Program-made: the position numbers and the translations under genes
Source of the DNA: an uncultured Alistipes sp.
GTDB taxonomy: Bacteria; Bacteroidota; Bacteroidia; Bacteroidales; Rikenellaceae
DNA: 63,366 nt
Direction of reading: 5' to 3'
Assembly: GCA_944321955.1 (NCBI GenBank)
Contig: CALUNG010000014.1
Span: 1 to 63,366, forward strand
Shown: one piece after another, positions 44,651 to 53,500 of the stretch
Layout: each line of letters starts with the position of its first letter
Position numbering within the stretch: position 1 is the first letter of the stretch
Notes under the pieces: model-generated
Database searches by the model: none
What the model saw: the letters and a program-made list of their open reading frames with translations, nothing else
Told to the model about the DNA's origin: nothing

Positions 44651-45214
44651 GTCTGCAATTTCCCAGTGTAAAAATAATTCTTTTCGCGACAGCATGTCAC
44701 TCTCGGGCCGTTTTTTTGACGAAAAAGTCACATAACGGTGTTTTTTGTGGACTTTCAGGGGGATTTTTTCCGATAGTGGCACGTCAAAACAGCAAAAGCA
44801 TGGCTCCCGCATCACCGACGTGGAGCTTCGTCGAACGACAATGACAAAAGGCAGGGCCGTCAGAGCGCGGCGAATGACGTCGAAGCCCATCCGCAAAAAA
44901 CCGGAAGGCCCGCAGCACCCGGCTGCAGGCCCGTCCGTCACAATCTAAATCAGTCCTATTTTGTGTGAGATGGTACCTGTCAACATGGCGGAAACCCCCT
45001 GACCGCCACATGAAGGCGGACGTCCGCCCCGAGCCTTCGGAGCTGCGTCCATATATTAAATGCGGAAAACCTCAAATCTTGCACGGACGCCGCAAAAAAA
45101 ATTTCATCTTGATGCGTACCGCCCGTCGCTGCAGCATGACACGGGGTTGTCGGGCACACTCTTTGCGGCTTACGGCCGCGGGCCGTACCACAAACGGTTT
45201 CCGGCCGCAAACCC
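44651..45214. other. 564-nt gap between divergent genes
   Basis: No ORF looks real. The region contains T-rich tracts near 44710-44770, a GC-rich inverted stretch near 45000-45035 and an A-run near 45091-45099. No full consensus promoter was found for either flanking gene. Confidence 0.5.
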
Positions 45215-46702
45215 ATGAACAAGAACGTACTGGCACTCAAACTGCTCGCTGCAATCAAGGATCTGCTCACATGGGCAGGCATTCCGCGCGACATGCTCGA
45301 CGGCATGGACGAAGCGATATTCCTCATCTTCATAATCGTCGTATCGCTTGTCATCGCCGCCGTCATACACTTCATACTGGCACAGCTGGCACGCCGCATA
45401 CTCAAGCGCAGGAAGATCGGCGTTCTCGGATCGATGCTCCGCTACGGTGTATTCCGCAAGCTGACAGCCGTAATTCCGCCGCTGATCGTCTCGGCGCTGC
45501 TGCCCTTCGCCTTCGACCACCGTTCGCGCTGGTTCATCATCAGCGACCGAGTGACGTGGATATGTTTCTTTCTGGCGCTGCTCTTCTCGATCAACGCCAT
45601 ATTCCGCACCGTGGGCGACGCCCTCATGCAGCGCGAGGAGTGGAAGAACCGTCCGCTCAAGGGATTCATACAGATATTCCAGGTGATATTCACCTGCATC
45701 ACGCTCATAATCATCGGCTCGATCATAGCGGGCAAGTCGCCGTCGAACCTCATAACCGGTCTGGGGGCCTTCGCGGCGGTGCTGATGCTGATATTCAAGG
45801 ATACGATTCTGGGCTTCGTGGCGGGGGTGATGATATCCGAAGACGACATGCTCCGCATAGGCGACTGGATCGAGATGCCGCAGAACAACATCAACGGTAC
45901 GGTCACCGACATATCGCTCGACATAGTCAAGGTGCTCAACTTCGACAACACGACCGTCACCATACCGCCCTACTCGCTCGTATCGGGGTCGTTCATCAAC
46001 TGGCGGACGATGGAGGAGTCTGGCGGGCGGCGCATCATGCGCGAGTACGTGCTCAAGCTCGACGGCATACGCACATGCACGCCCGACTTTCTGGAGGGCA
46101 TGAAGTCCTTCGACCCGCTTCTGCGCGACTACATTACCGCCAAGCAGCGGCAGGCAGCCGAAGGCCGCACCGCCAACACGGCCAATCCCGAAGGGCTCCC
46201 CGACGGCACGATCGATACCAACGCCGGACTGCTGCGTGCGTACATGTACCTCTATCTCTCGCACCACCCCGCCGTAAACCACGGCATGCTGACGATGGTG
46301 CGCACACTCGCCCCGACCGAAAACGGACTGCCGATGCAGATCTACTGCTTCTCGGCCAACACCGACTGGGCGAGCTACGAATCGATACAGTCCGAAATAA
46401 TGGAGCACTTCGTCACCGTATTGCCTGCCTTCGGGTTGAGTGCGTTCCAGAATGCCGATTCGCGCGACATGATTCTCGGCAGCCTCATCGAAAGCCCGCG
46501 CAACGACCTGCCCGACAACATCGACGGCGTGGCGTGGCGTACGATGCTCGGTCACGGCGGTACGGCCGACAGGGCGTCTGCACCGGCAACCGCCTCGACG
46601 TCGGGAACGGCATCGCCATCGGCAACCGCCGAAACCGCCGCAACGCCCTCTTCCCCGGCGGCCGCAGCGGAGGAGAGTGCCGGCGGCAGCAAAAAAGAGT
46701 AG
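45215..46702 (+). CDS. MscS-family mechanosensitive channel (YbdG-like) with low-complexity tail
   Basis: This 495-aa protein has five predicted helices and then the pore helix GLGAFAAVLMLIFKDTILGFVAGVMI (about 183-208) and the beta-domain with GTVTDISLDIVKV and TIPPYSLVSGSFINW. The cytosolic vestibule has an insert around 310-330 resembling the YbdG subfamily. The last 40 residues are almost only Ala, Ser, Thr, Gly and Glu. It opens on membrane tension to release osmolytes. Confidence 0.9.
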   Translation: MNKNVLALKLLAAIKDLLTWAGIPRDMLDGMDEAIFLIFIIVVSLVIAAVIHFILAQLARRILKRRKIGVLGSMLRYGVFRKLTAVIPPLIVSALLPFAFDHRSRWFIISDRVTWICFFLALLFSINAIFRTVGDALMQREEWKNRPLKGFIQIFQVIFTCITLIIIGSIIAGKSPSNLITGLGAFAAVLMLIFKDTILGFVAGVMISEDDMLRIGDWIEMPQNNINGTVTDISLDIVKVLNFDNTTVTIPPYSLVSGSFINWRTMEESGGRRIMREYVLKLDGIRTCTPDFLEGMKSFDPLLRDYITAKQRQAAEGRTANTANPEGLPDGTIDTNAGLLRAYMYLYLSHHPAVNHGMLTMVRTLAPTENGLPMQIYCFSANTDWASYESIQSEIMEHFVTVLPAFGLSAFQNADSRDMILGSLIESPRNDLPDNIDGVAWRTMLGHGGTADRASAPATASTSGTASPSATAETAATPSSPAAAAEESAGGSKKE

Positions 46703-46733
46703 GGCATCACGGCCGGCGAAGCTCTTTTTTCGC

Positions 46734-46741
46734 TACATTTG
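46734..46741 (+). promoter_or_regulatory. -7 box of the nitroreductase gene
   Basis: TACATTTG is a perfect -7 match 27 nt before the ATG at 46769. No TTTG lies at the expected distance. Confidence 0.5.
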
Positions 46742-46768
46742 CCGTACAGATACAAAACAGGCAACATC

Positions 46769-47407
46769 ATGGCGGACAACTATCTCGGAAGGAAGATGGA
46801 GGAGTACTTCTCGCGCGGCGACTCCGACCGGCAGCCGCGGGCGTCGCACACGCTGTCGCGGCTTTTGCTGCGCAACCGCAGCTGCCGGGGCTACGACGCC
46901 TCGTTCAAGGTGCGCGAGGACCAGCTGCGGCGCATCATCGGCGTGAATACCCTGACGGCCTCGGCCCGCAACCGTCAGGCGCTGCGTTTCCGGCCCGTAC
47001 TGGCCGACGAGGCGGCGAAGGTGCTGCCGTACATCCGCATGGGCGGAGCGCTGCCCGAACTGCACCTGCCGCTGCCGGGCACCGAGCCCAACGCCTTCAT
47101 CGTGGTATGCACGACGGTCTCACCCGACGACGACCTCTTCATCGATCTGGGCATATCGGCCCAGAGCATGCTGCTGCAGGCCGTCGAAATCGGCCTCAAC
47201 GGCCTTTGCATACGGGCATTCGACCGTGACGCGATCAAACGCTCGCTCGCACTGACCTGCGAGCCGCTGATGGTCATCGCCGTGGGACGCGGCATCGAGA
47301 GGATCGAGACCGTGGAGATCGGCGCCGACGAGAGCCACGCATACTACCGCCGCGACGGCCGCCACTACGTCCCCAAGGTACGGCTCGACGAACTGATAAT
47401 CCGATAA
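46769..47407 (+). CDS. Nitroreductase-family protein
   Basis: The start at 46769 (MADNYLGRKMEEY) gives 212 aa. The FMN-binding nitroreductase fold is indicated by LRNRSCRGYDASFKV at the N-terminus, the SARNRQALRF segment, DLGISAQSMLLQAVEIGLNGLCI for the long dimer helix and LMVIAVGRG near the C-terminus. The family reduces nitro compounds, quinones or flavins with NAD(P)H. The physiological substrate cannot be told. Confidence 0.9.
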   Translation: MADNYLGRKMEEYFSRGDSDRQPRASHTLSRLLLRNRSCRGYDASFKVREDQLRRIIGVNTLTASARNRQALRFRPVLADEAAKVLPYIRMGGALPELHLPLPGTEPNAFIVVCTTVSPDDDLFIDLGISAQSMLLQAVEIGLNGLCIRAFDRDAIKRSLALTCEPLMVIAVGRGIERIETVEIGADESHAYYRRDGRHYVPKVRLDELIIR

Positions 47408-47419
47408 AGAGACAAAAAA

Positions 47420-47450
47420 GTCCCGGCGGCAACCGTCGGGACATCTTTTT
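47420..47450. terminator. Bidirectional terminator
   Basis: A 10-bp stem GTCCCGGCGG (47420-47429) with 47433-47442 has T-runs on both strands. It separates the convergent nitroreductase and helicase genes. Confidence 0.85.
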
Positions 47451-47492
47451 ATACGGCAGGCAGGTAACGCTGCCCACCGTCAATCGCTATTG

Positions 47493-48917
47493 TCAATCGT
47501 AGTACGAATCGTAGAGCACCGACTCGATGCGGCGCCCCGTAAGGCGCTGTATGTCGTTGACGATCATGTGTTCGTCGAAGGTACAGAAGGTCAGGGCCGT
47601 TCCTCCGTGGCCGGCACGTCCCGTACGGCCTATGCGGTGTACGTAGGTCTCGGGAACATCGGGTATGTCGTAGTTGATGACCACCTGCAGCTCCTGTATG
47701 TCGATGCCGCGGGCGGCGATGTCGGTAGCCACCAGCACCTTGACCTTGCCCGTCTTGAACTCGTCGAGTGCCCGCTGACGCTCGCCCTGCGACTTGTCGC
47801 CGTGGATGGCGTCATTGCGTATGCCCGCACGGCGCAGCGATTTCGATATGCCGTCGGCACCGTGCTTCGTGCGTGCGAAGATCAGCACCGAATCGTCGGG
47901 ATGGTCGCGCAGAAGCGACACCAGAAGCTCCTTCTTGTCGGCATTCTCGACGAAATAGACGCGCTGCTTAACCTCGTCGACCGTCGAGGCCTGAGGCGTA
48001 ACCTCGATGCGCTCGGGATCGTGGAGCATCCAGCGCGACAGCGACACGATGGCATCGGGCATCGTCGCCGAGAAGAGCATGGTCTGACGGCGGCGCGGCA
48101 GGCGCGACACCAGACGCCGTATGTCGGCGATGAATCCCATGTCGAGCATGCGGTCGGCCTCGTCCAGCACGAGGTACCCAAGCGAGTCGAGATTGACATA
48201 TCCCTGCCCCATCAGATCGAGCAGGCGGCCCGGCGTGGCGATGAGTATGTCGACGCCCGAACGCAGCTTCTCGACCTGCGAACGCTGCTTGACGCCGCCG
48301 AAGACGGCGGTATGTTTCAGATCGGTATATTTCGAGTAATCGGTGAAGCAGTCGCTTATCTGCAGGGCGAGTTCGCGCGTGGGGGTCAGCACCAGAGCGC
48401 GTATGACCCTCTGTCGCGCCGGTTTGCCGTGACGGCGGCCGCGGCGACGGCTGTGCGAACGTGAGAGAGTCCCGGTATCGCCCTCCTTCGCTCCGGCGGC
48501 ATTTTCATTCGCACCGGCAGCACTCTCATTTGCTACGGCAGCTTCGGTGGTATCCGTTCCGGCCGGTGCGGCGGAGTCGGTACGGGTCGCTTCGGCGTCA
48601 GGTTGCCCGTCGCCGGCAGGTTCGGACGTGACGGCGCGTGCCTCTGCGGCTGCGGCATCCGCCGACGGCCTGCGCTCGCTCGAAGCCTCGGCCGCAGCCC
48701 TCGCATCCTCGCGGGCATATTCCTCCATAAGCTTGAGTATGATCGGTATGGCGAAAGCCGCCGTCTTGCCCGTACCCGTACGGGCTATTCCGAAGATGTC
48801 GCGGCCGGCCATAAGTACGGGTATGGCCTGTTCCTGGATAGGTGTGGGCGTCTCATAGCCCTTCTCGGCCAGAGCCCTCAATACGGGCCCGGCAATGTTC
48901 AGTTCCTTGAATGTCAT
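47493..48917 (-). CDS. DEAD-box RNA helicase with a large insert after motif I
   Basis: This 474-aa protein has Q motif TPTPIQEQAI, Walker A ARTGTGKT (45-52), PTRELA (179-184), LDEADRMLDMGF, FSATMPD, ATDIAARGIDI and HRIGRTGRAG, all standard. Between motif I and motif Ia lies an insert of about 100 residues (70-170). The insert starts Ala/Glu/Asp-rich and ends in a basic SRRRGRRHGKPARQR patch that could bind RNA. The family remodels RNA in ribosome assembly and decay. A -7 box about 200 nt upstream implies a long leader, as in cold-regulated helicase genes. Confidence 0.94.
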   Translation of the reverse strand: MTFKELNIAGPVLRALAEKGYETPTPIQEQAIPVLMAGRDIFGIARTGTGKTAAFAIPIILKLMEEYAREDARAAAEASSERRPSADAAAAEARAVTSEPAGDGQPDAEATRTDSAAPAGTDTTEAAVANESAAGANENAAGAKEGDTGTLSRSHSRRRGRRHGKPARQRVIRALVLTPTRELALQISDCFTDYSKYTDLKHTAVFGGVKQRSQVEKLRSGVDILIATPGRLLDLMGQGYVNLDSLGYLVLDEADRMLDMGFIADIRRLVSRLPRRRQTMLFSATMPDAIVSLSRWMLHDPERIEVTPQASTVDEVKQRVYFVENADKKELLVSLLRDHPDDSVLIFARTKHGADGISKSLRRAGIRNDAIHGDKSQGERQRALDEFKTGKVKVLVATDIAARGIDIQELQVVINYDIPDVPETYVHRIGRTGRAGHGGTALTFCTFDEHMIVNDIQRLTGRRIESVLYDSYYD

Positions 48918-49118
48918 TTCGATTCGTTCGTATCATCGTTAAACTTCCGGCACCTCGCCTTCTTCGGCCGATGCGCGAAGGGCATCTCTACTCGGGCGAT
49001 GGCGTGCCCAAACAAGGTAAGCCCGACGGAGTGCCTTGACGATGATGAACCCTGCAGCCCGAACGGCTGCGTCATGTACGGCGGACGCTATCCGGTAAGA
49101 ACTTGCTTGTTTGCGCCG

Positions 49119-49126
49119 CAAAGGTA
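49119..49126 (-). promoter_or_regulatory. -7 box of the DEAD-box helicase gene
   Basis: Minus-strand TACCTTTG is a perfect match about 200 nt upstream of the start. No -33 match lies at 20 bp. The intervening 200 nt holds no ORF. Confidence 0.5.
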
Positions 49127-49166
49127 ACCATTTTCCGCCAAATGCGATACGGACGGCTCCCGATTT

Positions 49167-50414
49167 CTATCTTTTGCGTCCCAGCATGCGGTTCATGAGT
49201 ATCGCCAGCATGATCAGCAGCAGCAACAGATAGGTCACGGCACGGAACCCGACAAGATCCGATCCGACGTACGACGCAAAGGGATACATCTCGTTGATCA
49301 GGCAGGCCGCATCCCACACCGCCGAGATCATCGCCAGGCATGTAAGGAAGAACAGCAGGCTGTTCATGTGCTGGTCGCTGCGCTTCTCGGCGCGGTCGTT
49401 CTCGCGCTCGATCATCCGGTAGAGACGCTCCTCCTCCGAGTCGATGTCCAGACCGCGGTTGACGGCTGCGCACACCTCCAGAGGCATGAAGTTGTACGAT
49501 ATCTTGCCGAAACGGCACGTACGCTCGAACTCGTCGAACTCCGACTCGAGACGGTCGATCTTGCGCAGGCGCTTGCGGAAGAGGATGTTCAGGCGGAAGA
49601 GATAGAGCTTGTTGAATAGCAGGCTCACGTAGATCATGCCGAAGTAGTCCTGTTTCCAGTTGTCGGCAAGCCATGCCGGCACATCGCATCCGATCATGGT
49701 GAAGGTATCGAACAGCGCCAGCGCCTTCCAGTTGTTGTAGATCGAGAGTCGGTTTTCGCGCAGCGTGCGCTCGTAGTATTCGGCCGACGACGATTCGGCC
49801 GACGACCCCACGCGCATGAGCATGGCCGTCTCGAAGAGTAGGCGGTCGCTGTCGGCCGCACGCCACTCGGCGTCGTCGAGCTCGACGATCTGGAATATCT
49901 TGAGTTTGTTGCCGTTCTCGACAAGGCGGCCGTAGCCGCACGTGCCGGTTTTGCCGGCAGCCTCGGCCAGAGCCGCATGGAGCGCCGCCACCGGTGCGAG
50001 GGCCGCATCGGCGAACTCGCCCGCAGCCGCATGGTCGTAACCCGTGACATTGCGCAGTACGGACATGACGGCCGTGAAGTCGTTGGCGTCGTCCGAGCGC
50101 ATCGACACCTGCACCGCAAAGAGCAGCAGCCCGTACGGAGCCACGAACAACGATATGTCCTCCACCATGAGGCCGTATTCCGTTCCGAAGGCACAAACCC
50201 TGACCTCGCGCCCCACCTCGCGCCTGTAGCGAGCCATGCCGCGGCGTCCGTCGCCGAAATTGAAAGCCACGAAGTCGGGATAGTAGAAGTTTTCGTACTC
50301 ACAGATCTCGGCCGCATCCTTGACGACCGCATGCCATGCGCCATCCACCGCCGAAGGTGCCTCGGCACCTTTCGCCAGCGAGAAGCCGCCGCACAGAAAA
50401 CCCGTATAACGCAT
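49167..50414 (-). CDS. Protein of unknown function with two C-terminal membrane helices
   Basis: The start at 50414 (MRYTGFLCGGFSLAKG) gives 415 aa. The N-terminal 200 residues are a soluble alpha/beta region. Residues 205-340 are helical with long charged segments (RKRLRKIDRLESEFDEFER), and two helices close the protein (about 348-370 and 385-408). The layout recalls CorA-like proteins, but the GMN selectivity motif is missing. The gene is divergent from the large NTPase across 115 nt, so the two may form one module in which this protein is the membrane-acting partner. No family is recognised. Confidence 0.75.
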   Translation of the reverse strand: MRYTGFLCGGFSLAKGAEAPSAVDGAWHAVVKDAAEICEYENFYYPDFVAFNFGDGRRGMARYRREVGREVRVCAFGTEYGLMVEDISLFVAPYGLLLFAVQVSMRSDDANDFTAVMSVLRNVTGYDHAAAGEFADAALAPVAALHAALAEAAGKTGTCGYGRLVENGNKLKIFQIVELDDAEWRAADSDRLLFETAMLMRVGSSAESSSAEYYERTLRENRLSIYNNWKALALFDTFTMIGCDVPAWLADNWKQDYFGMIYVSLLFNKLYLFRLNILFRKRLRKIDRLESEFDEFERTCRFGKISYNFMPLEVCAAVNRGLDIDSEEERLYRMIERENDRAEKRSDQHMNSLLFFLTCLAMISAVWDAACLINEMYPFASYVGSDLVGFRAVTYLLLLLIMLAILMNRMLGRKR

Positions 50415-50529
50415 TGTAATTCGCCGTTTTGATTGTTTCGATGCATAAAGATACCGGTTTTTGCCGAAACGCCGAAGTTTTCGACGCTTTTTTACATATA
50501 TTTGTGGTACAGACCAAAACCCCGAGAAG
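50415..50529. promoter_or_regulatory. Divergent promoter region of the NTPase/membrane-protein pair
   Basis: The plus strand has a perfect TATATTTG (50497-50504) 25 nt before the NTPase ATG. The minus strand has TATCTTTA (50453-50446, one mismatch) 31 nt before the other start. The -33 elements are weak on both strands, so regulated or low expression is plausible. Confidence 0.55.
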
Positions 50530-53500
50530 ATGGAATCCTGCACTTTTCTGCGCGAATACTCCGACGAGGAGCGTCGGCGTCTCGATCGGCTCGTCGCCGA
50601 AAGCGTCGCGCAACTGCCCTTCACGCTCGCATTCCCCATAGCGCGCGCCGCCGAACAGATCGCCGCCGGCAACTACGGACGGGCCATGAACCATACGCTC
50701 GACTTTCTCGAGATATCGGTACAGTATCTCTCGTGCCTGCTCTTCGTGCGCCTCCAGCGGCACGAGGCCGACACGCCGCAGGCCGACCGCGCGCTGAACC
50801 GCACAGTCACCAAAATAGACACCAAACGCCCGCTCTCGTTCGGCGACTGGGTGAACGACATCTTCACCCCGCTGGTACGTACGGCCGCAGCCGAACTTCC
50901 GGGCGACCCGCTGGCGGCATCGCTCGCGCAGCACATCGTGCGCCGCCGCGGCAACGTGCTTCTTGGCGACAACCGCGAGCCGAGCGTGGTGCAGATACGC
51001 AACGAATACAAGGGTCACAGCACCACCCTCTCGGAGAACATCTACCGCGGCGTGGTCTACACGCTCGAGCCGCGCATAATGCTGATGCTCGAGGCGATGC
51101 GGCCGCTGCACGCACTCGGATTCGCCTCGTGCACGGGCAGCGACGACGAGGGGCGCCCACTGCTGGCGGACCACAAGGGAGCCGCCGAGAAGGCTCCGGC
51201 CGCCGCCGGCATAACGGCCGAAAGGAACCACTACTACGTCACCGACCCCGCCTCCGGCGTCACGGAGGATCTCTTTCCGCTGGTCTTCGGCAGCGACGAA
51301 GGCTACGTCTACGTCTTCCAGTCGCTCAAGGAGGAGGCCGTGTCGTACATCTCCTCGAACGAGAATGCCGTAACCTTCATCGACGACTGCTGGAACGAAC
51401 CTTTCGACAGGCTTATGCAGCGCACGTCGCCGGCCTTCGACATAGCACGAGAACTCAACTGGGACCAGATGCGAACGATGATGGCGGCCGAATCGTCGCG
51501 TTTTCTGAGGCGCGTCTACCGCGAAAAGAAGTACAACCGCGAACTCTTCGTCGACCGGCGCCGCCTGACCTCCATGCTCGGGGAGTTCAACGACAGCGAC
51601 CGCACACTCTTCCCGCTGCTCGGCGAAGCCGGACAGGGCAAGACCAACCAGCTGTGCTACTGGACCGAGCGGCTCATGGAGCAGGGCGAGGCGGTGCTGG
51701 TGTTCGCCAGTTCGGACTTCGCGTCGGTGACGCTCGACGAACGGCTCAGGGAGATCTTTGCCTTCAGCCGCCGCAAGGATATACGCAAGCTCATGGAGAG
51801 CATCCACGCCCGCGCCGCGGAGAACGGCGCCGTCGTACATGTCTTCTTCGATGCCATAAACGAGTGCCTCGCGTACAGGGATGCCCCCGACGAGGAGGGA
51901 CCTATCGCCCTCTACGAGGCCATACGGTCGATATTCGCCGGCGGCGACTACCCCCGATTCAAGGTACTCTTCACCTGCCGCAGCTACACGTGGAAGAATC
52001 TCTTCCACCGCTGCGCCGCACGCGACGCCGGCATTCACTTCCGCAGCAGCACGGGCGACGACGAGGCCACGGCCGTGCGTGGTTTCGACGACGGGGAGCT
52101 CCGGCAGGCATACGACATCTACCGCCGTCTCTACCAGATGACAACACCGTTCGGGTCGCTGGCCGGCACGGCACGCATCCGCCTCAAGGACCCGCTGGTG
52201 CTGAAGATCGCCTGTACCAACTATCTCGGAAGCGAACTGCCCCCTACGACGAGCCCCTATGCCTCCATAGCGCTCTTCGGCAAGATGCTCGACGACATAT
52301 CGCGTTCGTATGCCGGCAACATGCAGCGCCGCATCATCGAGATGCTGGCCGCCTACATCCTCGACAGCTACGAACACCGCACGCCCGTGGACAGCATACC
52401 GTCGCGGAAGCTGCGCGAAGCCTACAACGACCCGCAGTCGCCGCTGCACGAGATGGCCGCCGCCGTCTACAAGAACGACGGCATAACCATAGCCTACGGC
52501 GAGCTGCTCAACAAGCCCGAACGCCCCGTGCTGCGATTCGTCGAGTCGGTCGAGGGCGACGGCAGCGGACAGATACAGTTCATCTACGAGCGTTTCCTCG
52601 AGTATGTCATGGCCCTTGCGTTCGTCGGGCGCGAGCGCGCGGCCGCCGGAGGGGCGGCAATACCTGCAAGGCGCTTCGCCGAAGAACTGCATGCGGCACA
52701 GACCAACGTGGTGTTCATGGGGGCCATGCGCAACGCCCTGATCATGGATTGCATGCACGCCGGCGACCCGGCCACGATCATCACCCTGGCCCGCGACTTC
52801 AGCGACGACTACGAGGTCATGCTGCTGGTCAACGAGACGCTCAACGTGCTCATACGCGAGAACTACGAGGCGGAGATATTCGAGACCATAGGGCGTCTGC
52901 TGTCGGAGCAGGTGCCCGGCGGCGAGGCCCTCACGGCCGAATTCAACGCCGTGACCCGCAAGATCGAGGGCAACCGCGCCGACGAGGGCGTCATAGCCCG
53001 CCACAAGGAGCTGCACCGTGCCCTGCTGCCCGTGATACGCCTCCGCAAGCTGGCTTCGGTCAGCACCCTCAACGGCCTGTTCCTTACGGACTACTTCAAC
53101 GAAGGGCTCTATACGCACGACCCCTTCGAACTGCTGTGGCGGCTGATGACCGACCCCGTAAACGAGGTCGGCAACGACGCCTGCCTCTATGCCTACTACC
53201 TCTCGAACAAGCGCCGCACGCTCGAATACTCCCCTCTGCACGAAAACCTCTCGGAACGCATCGTGCACGAGATGTACTCGATAATCAAGACCACGCCGCT
53301 GCACCGCACGCTCTTCGTGGCACGATACCGCCGCCGTTCGGTCGTCTTCCTCGAGACCGCCACGCGCATCACCACCCTGCTGATAATCGACGCCCTGCTC
53401 TCGGGCGAGAAGGGCTCGCGCGAACGTGCCGGCATGCTTCTGGGCGAGATACGTTCGATATTCAGCTACATAACCGGAGGCTTCTCGCTCGTGCGCATAC

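Noticed and set aside
44745-44948. 67-aa ORF in the gap before the MscS gene
   Set aside because: It has no start signal, a basic patternless composition and no promoter; treated as chance.
49167-50414. CorA magnesium transporter
   Set aside because: It has two C-terminal helices like CorA, but the GMN motif is missing and the N-terminal part does not match; left as unknown.
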